64,000 nucleotides of DNA from contig NMRA01000066.1 in the NCBI GenBank assembly GCA_002633005.1, forward strand, positions 893,912 to 957,911, written 5' to 3'. The translations under genes and the position numbers were made by a program. This DNA comes from Phoronis australis. Its lineage: Eukaryota > Phoronida > Phoronidae. This document shows positions 48,197 through 60,100 of the stretch, one piece after another (the first letter of the stretch is position 1; every line of letters begins with the position of its first letter). A model generated the notes under the pieces. It searched no databases, was not told the DNA's origin, and worked only from the letters and a program-made list of their open reading frames with translations.

Positions 48197-51100
48197 TACA
48201 CGTACATCAATTCAAAAATTACACACCTTTTGTATCCGCTCCCGAAGATTGCATCAGCATCTGGCGCTCCCTTGGGGTGTTTATAAGTCACTCGTCGCTC
48301 GCGGTTATAAACGGGTTGTTGTACTGGCTTCTCCAGATTTGACATCATTTCTGTAATAGACAAATACAATATTGTTAATGTGTCATGCATAACACAGCGA
48401 TATTTAGTATAATTGTGAGAAATGAAAGTTAAGCTTGGAGATGAATATCAAGATGATGCTCCATCACTAATAAGCTTGAATAAGCAGGATCAAATTTAAC
48501 TAGTAAGTATACACACCCTGGAAGGAAATAAATTGAACAAACTTTATTAGGATGATGGTCAGTAAACTGAAAAAGATGAAAAAAGACCAAGTCCCAAAAC
48601 ACTGTTGGAAACTTTGTAATTCGCACACTTGGTTATCATTCCTTTAACTTGCCACAATGCCTCCTTTACGTTACCTTGGTAATCTTCCTCTTCCTGCCGT
48701 TCATGCATATCCAACACAACACGCTTCATCTGTGCCTTCTCAGCTTGTTCTGCCTGTGACAAAAAATGATGGACACTTAGCTAATTTGACCGCATAGTAA
48801 CCAAGTCAGTCACGAGCCTCAATGGAAAATGTTGCAGGGCACTACAAGAACAATAAACAAGGTTTGACTTGAAAACTGACCAATCAATAACATGGAGGTT
48901 TACTAGAAGTGTGTGATGCGGCTGATCAATTTTAAGTCACCATTAGTTAGTCGCAGGTCCCAAAAACAGACTGGCCATTTGCAGAGACACTTTTGAAAAA
49001 TCATTGTTTTGGCTTACGTTTTGGGTAAAATCATCCGTTCATTTTTAATACGGCCAGCAAATGTTCCTAAGTACACACAGCAACGCTAGTACTGAATGCT
49101 TCTGTGGGAAGATTCACCGCTGCGACTTTCACTTGACCTAGTTAGCGCTGTGCAAGAGCGAAATAGAACAGTCAACAGACACACTGTCAGATTTTTTTCC
49201 TGTCCCTCAGTACCTTTTGCACAAACACACATTCACTGCCATTCCCACCCTCACCCACTCAACCCACACACACACACTCACTTCTTCTCTCTCCCTGAAC
49301 TTGGAGGCGAACTCGGCCGAAATGGGAACGTTGAGATCAGAGAAGTGCTGCTTGTTACCCCGTCTGGTCATCAGAACAAACTTGATGGCACCCTGGGGAG
49401 GGGGTGTGGCAGGCGCGGGGGCAGGGACGTCCGATGGTGGAGTTGAACTGAAGATGTCTGGAAGTACAAAAGAGATGAACTGGGGCCGCTGTATCAGTGG
49501 GATATCATTACTGTAATGAGGAATACTGGGCTACATTTAGTGGCCTGCAGCTGGGCAAAGTGACATCAAATTTTGTTTGGCATCCAGATAAAAATGCCAA
49601 GTCCTCACTAAGTCGCTGGATTTTTGCGAGTTGCAACCAAGTCAGAAGTCAGACGGATAAGAAATCACCTGTAATTCCCTTTGAAATTTCTGACGAGTTC
49701 AAACGCAATACCTAGTTTGTTTAACTATAATCAATTTATTTACTTCAAGAAACTAGTACACCTGACAACCTTAGCACACACTTGAGCATGCGCTCAAGCT
49801 ACAACAGGAAGTAAACAGACGAGATCGGCATTATTCGGCAAAATCTGGTAAGCTCATTCAATGTATACTATTTGCTAAAAGCCAGTATTCTCCTTAGGTA
49901 AGAGCTCAATGGAAAAACCATAGTCATTGCAAGAATTACCTCTATTTTCCCATTCAACTAAACAAGAATACAAGAACACTGCAAGGGAGCCTGGGACTTT
50001 TGTGCTGCTGGTAGGGACCTTTAACTAACATCACCACTTTCACGACTATTAATAACACGTACACTTTCCACAACCTCTACCCTCCCCAAGTGTACAAAAT
50101 TTTGAAAGTTTTACAGACCAGAATTTAATGTTAAACATATGTGTAAAAAGCCCATGGATGTTCCATCAAATTTTTAAAGATGAGAAAAAGCAATAAATAA
50201 AGCGCTTAATATTGTCATTGCACATCACCATATTCATGTGACCTACCTGGTATGGGTCCCAGTGTCACATACAGTGCAAATGTGGCCTACCTGGTATGGG
50301 TACTGTGCCTGTGGCCTGTTTGTTAGCACCAGAGCCCCGCAAATGCATGGGAACAGCGATGTCCAATGTGGGGACCTTGACCGACTCCTGGCTGCGGGCC
50401 TGAGGAGCCAAAACACATAGTTACAGTACACAACAGAATAGATCTCTCGATTGACTTCAGTAAAGCTGTGAAGACTGGCACCGCCTTGACTCTAGCAAAA
50501 GTCCGTCAAAATATCTCTAACACTTTTGTGCTTGGCTTTCCAATATTTCTAAGGAATTCTACCTATTTGAAATTCTTTAATCACTAAAAGAATTAACTCC
50601 CTGACAGGATTTGTGAGTAAGAACGCGCCAGATGCAATGTACCCAAATTGTCTGTGCAGTAGGTACAACTTATGCACGAGCAAACAAAATGTTCATGAGA
50701 AAAGAATTGTGGTGCAAGAGAAAAGAATTGTGGTGCAAGAGAAAAGAATTGTGGTGCAAGAGAAAAGAATGCAAATTTTTTAGAACATATAAACCAATCG
50801 GATCAATAAGCAACTAGTGCCGTTATAAAAGCTGTAGAACAATAGCACAAAACGACAATGTGAAACGTGCGTTATAAGTTCTCATGAAGCCGAAAGGCAA
50901 ATATTACATAACTATTACCAAGGATAACAAATGGTGCATCACCATTTGTTGATACCAGCTTCACAAATTTGAATTTTGAGGGATATCAATGAGCTTTTCT
51001 CATAGTTAGTGCCTGTAGAACAACAAGCAAAAGATCTCTAAAGGACAACATGCCTGTGGTTCATGAGAACGATTGCCAGCTTTACTTTTACGTGGAAACC

Positions 51101-54100
51101 AAGACGGGAATTATAAGATTCTTACGTGAATGGTATCGGACATCATCTTGTCAAACTGTCCAATGAAGTCGCTGTCTTCCTCACACTCAATGACCCGGGG
51201 TCCTGACCTCAACACCACCACACTGTCTTCATGCTCTTCCTCGCCTGCTGACTCCATGAGGTCACTGTCGTCTTCCGAGTCGTCAGCGTCTTCGTCATCC
51301 AGGTCAGAACCCTGGCAAATGGAAGCGTAATATGAGCTCGCATGTCAAATGTGGTATCGCATACATTGTGGCTGCTTTGCATGATTATACTATTTGTCAA
51401 GAAATGGTCTCTCTTTAACAAAATGATTTATTTACACAACGTTCAAGTACACTGTGACGACGGCTTTAAAAACTATTTTTGGGACATCTGAACAAATTCA
51501 GTAGAATGGTCCATCCAGATGAAACCGTGTTCTACCCAGCTTTCATGAGGGACCATTTTATCTGAATCCTTTTGGCTGGTACTGTACTCACAAATCCACC
51601 CCGTTTACCTTGGCAGGCTGACTACTGCTCCTTCTGTCCCGTTCATCTTCGCTTTCTGCTGTCCCCTCACCATCGATGTCATTTATCTGAGACAGGCTAA
51701 GGTCTGCATAGAATAAAGGCAAAATATTAGGTGTTAAGGTTATGTATAACCCTAAAAATGTCCAACTTTGGCTAACTTTGGAGCATCGTATCCCAGAAAT
51801 GGTTGAACGGATTCATATGAAACTATCAGAAACAATAGCCTAGACTGAATTAATATCTGGCTAAATACAGGAGTTGTCAATAAGGTCTTCATAACTTCAA
51901 CAGAGATGGACAAAATTACCAACATTCTCAAGCTTTAACAGAGAAGCCTCGAATTTAAAGATAAAATATTATTAAGACAATAACAACAATAATAATAACA
52001 ATAATAATTAACAGAGAAGCCTCGAATTTAAAGATAAAATATTATTAAGACAATAACAACAATAATAATAACAATAACAATAATAATAATTATAGTATAA
52101 CAATAACAGCAATAGTAATAACGACAACAACAATTATTATTCCCATTACATAAGAATACAGCAACACCCCTTTGCTAATAACCTGATTTTTGAAACACTA
52201 TTCAATGACTAACATCTGATAATTAGTTTAGTAATCATGCATCCCCAGATCTAGCCTGTTCTGAGTAAAGCTCAAGACAGCGATTCAGAAGTAAGCAAAC
52301 AAGTCGTGCTTCAAATCAGTTAATGTTTTGGTTGAAACATCATTAAACTGATTATTATAAAATTATTTACAGAGAAAACAAATAAGAATTTGGACAATTT
52401 ATTTGACCAACAGGATCAACACACACTCACCCTCGTCTGTCTCATGTATCGTTTGCAGTCCCGGATCACCATCGCTATGTTCGTCCGTTTCTGTGATGGG
52501 CAGGATTCCAACTGAAGAGAATTGGGAAGATCAAACACGTGAAACAACTGTCACCACTTATTTTCATTTTCAATGTTTCAACTCAAGACTTCCAGGACAT
52601 GGGGTCAAATCTGTTTTATATGTCTGCGTCATCATGAAGAGGTATATTTGAATGACCACCGCATGCAGTTTTCACAACAGAGGACTATCAAGATTTGCAA
52701 AAACATAACAGAACTGAACTGGTAGCAAGACAACACATACAAATGACCTGGCTTCAAGATGACACATACAAATGACCTGGGTTCAAGATGACACATACAA
52801 AATGACCTGGCTTCAAGATGACACGTCATACAAATGACCTGGCTTCAAGATGACACATACAAATGACCTGGCTTCAAAATGATACATACAAACGACCTGG
52901 CTTCAAGATGACACATATAGACAAACCTGGCTTCAAGATGACACACACAGACGACCAGGCTTCAAGATGACACACACAGATATGACCTGGCTTCAAGATG
53001 ACACACACACACAGATGACCTGGCTTCAAGATGACACATACAAATGACCTGGCTACAAGATGACACATACAAATGACCTGGCTTCAAGATGACACATACA
53101 AATGACCTGGCTTCAAGCACAAATAACTACTGCATTGCAGTGAACACCGAATCACTGAACAGTGACTCTGACTTGCAGTAGGAAAATAGAATTTAAAACA
53201 GTTTTCAAAAATTCACTCAAATTTCTTCCAGCTTAAATATTGACAAAACTATCCACGAAAGGTTCCAAAATTCTTTTTGCTTTATCTCGCCAAAACTAAG
53301 ACAGGAATCCTAAACTTTGACGAGCATAAAACTATTCAGCATCACGTCACGGTTCACCTACCCAGTTTCTGTCTGAAGGCCTTCTCCAGTGATAGCACCA
53401 GAGCACAGGCCAGCTCGTAACTCTCAGCCAGCTCAAAGTTGGGTCGAACGTCATCAAGCATGTCCTGCACAAGGTTCATTATTTCGATAGGGAATGGTCT
53501 GTCCTCAAAAAACACGGAAAGCTCCCTCTTGAATATAAAGTACCTCTGTAAAGATGTTAATCATAAGCATATGAGTACGCAACCTATTCAAAGCTGCATT
53601 TGGTTGCATTTAATGGACAGATTTTTTTTCACTGCAGCTGGATTATCAAAATCTTTGAGAAGGTTGTGTTCTGTGATAATTGTCAACTCAGAAAAGTTCA
53701 CAAGGAATCGCAGAATAACTTCCAACAAGGTCTGTGCAAAATGAGCAGCACTTTGAATGCATAGCCAGGTGCAGCGTCCCTAACCTGTCGTCGAAAAAGC
53801 AAAATATTTTCGATAACTTTACTTAATATGTTGATGATGATGACCAGTAGGTTCACTATACACAGAACAATTTCATAAATTTGTATCAAAGACAAAACTC
53901 ATATCTTGCCATGACAAACCAATTTTGCAAGGACATCAAAAAAAACCCCAAAGAAATAGCACCAATACATTCTCATCCACCTGGTGGAAAATCTAAACGT
54001 GACCTCCACCCTTTTGACCTTCGACACGACACATGACCTTACACTGACCTGGAAGTAGAGCAGGAAGTAGTCCAGCTTTTTCTTGCTTGACCCACGGTCA

Positions 54101-57100
54101 AAGTACTGACCACAAGTATCCAGCATGATGCAAACGAGGCGGATACGGAACAGATGTTCAGGCGGGTCGAGAGGCGAAAAGTTCTCCTCTACGAAGAGAC
54201 GAGACAAGAATAGAGTTTGGAATTTCGGCACGTCGTAGCTTGTTCATGTTGGCAGCATTCTAATAAGACTTGCCATGTTCACATTTGTTGAAAAACTTGA
54301 AAAAATGATCATGACAATGAGAGCCAGCAGAAATGAATTACTTACAATATGTCGCTCCTCCTGATCCATCCAGGAAAATGCATTCTTAATAGAGTCAAAT
54401 TTAATCCTTATTAGGGATTACTTTTTAAATGTGTTTCAAGAACAATTTAAACTTATCAAATCCCCCAAAACAACAACTTCATGGTGACGTCTTACTTGTC
54501 ATATCGACCAATGTGTTGCTTGAACTAAATCAACCCTCATAAATGCAATAATATTTTCATGATTTTACCTCACTGACTAGATGAATAAAAACAAATGACC
54601 AGATTTACAAAATTGTGAAATTCAAAGTGTGTCACAGAATTGGTCGATATTTGGGTTGGATAGTCTCAAACAATAGCTACTGGAGGAATGCAAACAGAGA
54701 TTAAAAGGGATCCCATGACTCTGCCATCAGTAAGAAGACAAAGCATATGCTTGCAGAGAAATTACAGTTTTTACATACTAGAGACACTACATGAAATGAA
54801 TTAGTTAAAAAAAGTTAGTTACTTACCATCTAAGGAGACCCCAAAAGTGATGAATGAATAGAGCACCTTGAATATGACGGACGACTCGACCATGCGGTAG
54901 TTGTAGAGCTCCCCCAGATACTTGACCTCGCTGACCCGTCGCTGGTTGAATTTAGGCAAATTGATCTCCATCCCAAGACGAATGTCTTCCAATATGGCGT
55001 CAACAACTTTAATGGCCACATGATCCTTTAAGGGAAAATATCGAGGTCAACAGTATCAAGCAAGCACTTCGTAAGTCATTCTTTTTTTAACTTGGTGAAC
55101 TAAATTTAGGATCTCACAATACAGACTATACATACAATATGAGAGGAGGTGACACGTCACCAGAATGATGTGCAAATGACAGCAACAAAAGATAATTGTG
55201 TGGTCACCACAATATTTCTTATGAAAAATAGCTACTTACAAGAGGCCATTTTGACCAAATTCCAATTACAAATGTGGTATTCATGCACTTACGCTCTAAA
55301 AGATCATGGAGACCTTATAGACCTTGCATGAGTTTCCAGCAACTTCTGGACACGCCTGCAGCAGAACTGTGGCAAACATCACCACGTTGCTACTTTTGTT
55401 CAGGTCTAAACTTTTCCAATGAAATCAATGGCCTAACTTGTGAAGCAATTATTATCATATGTTTGTCTTAAAGTAACAGGACATGCAATGCGTGAAACTC
55501 GTACAACAGAAGAAAAAGTCAGTCACTGTGATCACACACTATAGTAAAAAATCAACGTCCTTACTAATAAAAATAACATATTGCGAGCCAAGCCAGTAGG
55601 TTTCAGCACAAAAGAGGTATTTGTCTGTATAGAGTACTGCATTTGCAGGAAATGTTTGAGGCTGAATAGCCCTGTTATGGTGAGATTAGACCAATGTCTT
55701 AACTCACGTAATACGGTGCCAGCCCAGCCAGTAGATTGGCAGCACAGTGTATATTGTTATACTTCATATTCCACACGGAGACCAGTCTCTTAGTGCAGTA
55801 GGCGATCACCTGGAATATAAGCAGCAGCATGATACCACATGGATGAAAAAACAGTTACGGAGGAGAGTCTGAGTACAAAACAGACTTATGGAAAGATCCT
55901 TCACTAACCTTCAGTTGCTAAAACTGCTGTCTACTCTACAGTACAAGGTGGAAGTAATCAGAAAAGATACCGTTTCCTGTCCTGACGGCTGTAAACACCA
56001 AAATGACTGGAAATAACTATTCAGGTGGCAAAACTTTAATTACCGAATGACTTAGCCAAATTATAAACAGTCCTGTTAATTCCCCTTCATTCTTGGTCAT
56101 CAGGGGAGACTACTCTGACATTGAATTTGGCTTGTGTCCAGCTGTAGTGACGGGGAATTCTGGGTAATTTGACTAATCCTTTTGACTTGTACTGTATGTC
56201 ATTTTCATTATTTAACTCCTTTAGTACACAATATGGCTGACGAGCAAAATTATATTCTGTCAAATTTCGTGACAACAATGAAGATCAAGAAAATTTTAGC
56301 AAATAACTAGCATGATTAGCACTGCGTAGATATCATAAAACAACATTCCATTACAAAAATTTCATTATTTCCACCAAAGTAATCAGCCTCTGAAAAATGG
56401 AAAATGACAATTTTGGCAATTAATTTAAGTGAAAACAGAGTGAATTACTTTAATTTACACATTCTTGAAAACAAACAAACTAGGTCGGACACCCACAAAA
56501 CAAGTATTTGGTTCAGCAGAATAGTGAAATCTTTTGGGTAATATATGGTATTGATGAAAAAAAATGACAGGATGCATCAAGAGAAATTATTCAGTTGTGA
56601 AACTTAGCAGCCAGACAATGAAACCCCCTCACCTACCTCAGGATTATCCCAGTCTAGCTTTCTCAGCTGTCGCAAGACCTATAATGTGAAATCAAACAAC
56701 CAATTCATGGACCTCAGTAAAGGTAATGCAAAGAATAAAGTTAACATCATCGACAAACACAAAAACAAGTTTGAGCAAGAACATGCCACTTAATTTGAAG
56801 AAAACTGTACAGTTGCTGAACATCGAAAGCGTGGTTCAACCATGACAACCTGGCGTGCATGCAAACTTTGCCCAAAAGGTATTCACCGCAACAGGTCATC
56901 GGTTCACTCTAGCAAAGTTTACTAAAACCACCTATATTGCATATAAAAGACGTAATGAACTATCTTATAGCGACAAGTTTCGATCTGTACTACTGGCAGG
57001 GTTAGATGCTTAGCAAAACACAAACTCAACAAATTCCCAGGCCATTAAATGGGTAATGAGCAAAACCAAGAAATCCTCATACGCGTAAGTACTGGCCCCT

Positions 57101-60100
57101 ACAAAGAACAACAGTAGATAATAGAAAACCAGAGATCGTCCATGCTGCCTTTTTAGTCAAACGGGAAATGAGAACTTATTTGGGTGCTCGCTGGCGACCA
57201 ATTCGCCCCCCAGGCCCATCTCAAGGACAGGCAGACATTCATAACACATTACTTGTGCAGGAGTCATGAATGGCCCTTCCAATTTTTGTCAAACATTTCC
57301 CACACCTGTTTGTTCACTTCCTGCAGCCTTTTTGAGTTCATTTTGAGGTGTGCGTGGCGATTTTTACCAGGTCATCAAACGATGTCAGAGGTCACATCAA
57401 CAAAGTAGAGGTCGCCAAAATGAGCACGGCATTGCGTTGACAACTTCTTGCTATTTCCATGAACATCAACGCAGAAATCACACACAGAAATGTACCACAA
57501 AAATCTTAAAAAATCTGGTGTCCAAAAATGGTATCAACATCGAATTAAAACTCTAAATTGAAACTATACCTTCTCGACATTGTTTTTAGACAAGTCCTTA
57601 TACAGCAGTCTGCGCACATACTCGTGCAGTGGAGGGCGTTCACGACGCACAAAATGTGGTGTGTCTGGTGGGTTGCTGTAGTAGTAAGCATTCTCAATCA
57701 TGGTGAGGTAGCGAGCGTCCAAGTGGAGTGACGCCTTCTTACGCATCATTATCTCCAGGTAGATCTTAGTGCGTAGGTGGGAATCAGGTGAGCGATAGAG
57801 AAACCGACCAGCCACTTCTAGCAATGCACACGCCATTTCTACATTGTGGTATTTGAAGTCAAACAGCAAGTTCTAGGATCAGAAATATACACAATTAGAA
57901 TAACTATAATTATTATTCATAATAATCATCTCCATTGTCACATTTTATGTGGAAAATGAGTTTATTACTCTATTACTATAGCTACAAGTTAAAAGAAATA
58001 AAAGACATAGCTAATTTAAATCAATCAATTGAAACAAACTTGAGACACACTATATGCAATGCTGAATTTCAGGAAAAGCTTCAGTGAACTTTTTTGTTAA
58101 GCATTCCGCTCATGGTGTAAGCTTGTCCGTACACAAGTCGGGTTACCTTTACTATGGACAGCCACAATACGAGTACGCAGTGACTCAGACAACATGTTTA
58201 TGTTTCAACTCCCCAGTGATAAACATCAAGAAGAATGTACCTGAACAATCAGTTTTTGTTCAACTTCAGCATTTTAATTACTTCATTAACAAACCCGGCA
58301 CCAGCATCATAATCGACACACCCTTGTGTTCAGTGCCTAAACAAAATGCGTTCTTAATTCAGACAATAAAGGAAACTTGTATCCAAGGCAAATGATTATG
58401 TCAGTACTTTTCAATCAAACACAAATCACCTTTAAAATAGTTAAAGCCTCTGCCTTGGGAAACATCTTGAACTTGACTAGTTCACCTGTAAAATTAACAT
58501 TTTTGCAGGATAATAGGCTTTGCAATAACTAATAAAAGCAAAGAACAACAAAATTAAAGCAATCTTATCACTAAAAAATTCTTGACACTTGTAACCTTTA
58601 CTGTCTTTTACTAAATCCCAAATATTAATTGAAAATGACAATCACGAAGGACAGTTCATTTTTTGCAATTCAAATTTGTGCGACTTTGTACAACACTGGT
58701 CATATGATCAGGTCACTAGTCAAGTAGCATGAAGCATAAAATGTCACAAGCTGCAAAAAATCATGCACTTGATTGCTATGATTGACATTCCTAGTAAGCT
58801 TGTTTTAACTTAAAACAATACGTCATTCACATGCTGGCAGAGGGGTCCAGGGGTCTGGACACCACCCACATTAACATAGCAGTAATGGAGGACACTCAAG
58901 CACCCCTTACGGCTGTCTATTGTCTGGCCCCTTGGACAAACTCCTGGATCAGCAGCTGGCCATCATTCCAAATGCCCAGGTTAAAGCAATGTATGAGAAC
59001 ACAGGGAGGTTAAGCTGTTAGTTTATAGCCTGGAGACAGCTTATTGGTAACCCCATGAAAATGTTCAACAAAAGATGAGAAACATCTAATATTGTTTGCT
59101 GCAAAAAAATCCTTGAGCACATGTGTCGCGTATCAGTTCGTAAAATGACCAATGACAGGAATCCACTCACCCACAATAAACACAGCAACCAGTTTGAGAA
59201 TGATTGAGCTGTTGGATACATTCTAAAACTCAAAAGTGCTCACAGTATTTCAAGCAATTAAAAAGCAAATGAAATCAATCCTAGAGCCAGCACTTCAGCA
59301 TCTTCAAACATCCCACCTGCTTTGCCTGCACGTGAATGCTATATATGAGATACATGGGAACAAATTTGGCAAGTTCATAAAAGTGAGAGTGTAGTCATAC
59401 GTTACTCACCGATGAAGCGTACAGTCTTCAGCTTAGACTCTATGTTGATCTGGTCCTTCTTTTTCATGTGCCATCGGATGTCACCTTTGAGCTGCGTGAC
59501 CAGCTCGCTTGACACGTCGGGCATGCACGGGCACAAAGTAGCAACAAGACGAGAGTAGAACGGCAACAGGTCCAACCTAACCAGTAGTAAAAGGGCTAAA
59601 GGGTTAGGATTATGGTGTAGTCAATCTCAGACAAAATACCTGAATTAGATACCATTCACTACAAATGAATGATAAACAATAGTACAAGAAAAAGTTCTTG
59701 TTTCAAGAACAAGGGAAAGCATAAATCAAAATGTGTCTTACCAGGGTTTTCCGTAGATAAGCCCCTGGGCGTGTATACGGAGAATGAAAATTTCAAGACA
59801 CTTTTGGAACATCAATAAACGCCCGGGCGTTTAATCGGAAAAGGGGGCGTGTAAACAGAAAGTCATAATTTTCGCGACGTAAATACCAGCATGAAGCGTT
59901 ATATGTATTTTGTAAGTGAAACTTCTATAGCAGCTTATCAATCGCAATATCTGCCCAGCGGGACAAGAAAATATTGTGTGCATCACTCCTAGATCTCCTT
60001 GTTACAAAGATGATAGCACCCAAAGTCATTCAACAGAAAATCTGTGAACTTCGGCCGGCTTGAAAACTCGGCCACATCGTATTGTGAAAAAAACAACTTC

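Noticed and set aside
52874-53068. Repetitive protein CHLVARSFVCVILKPGH on the minus strand
   Set aside because: A translation of the 29-bp minisatellite inside a UPF2 intron.
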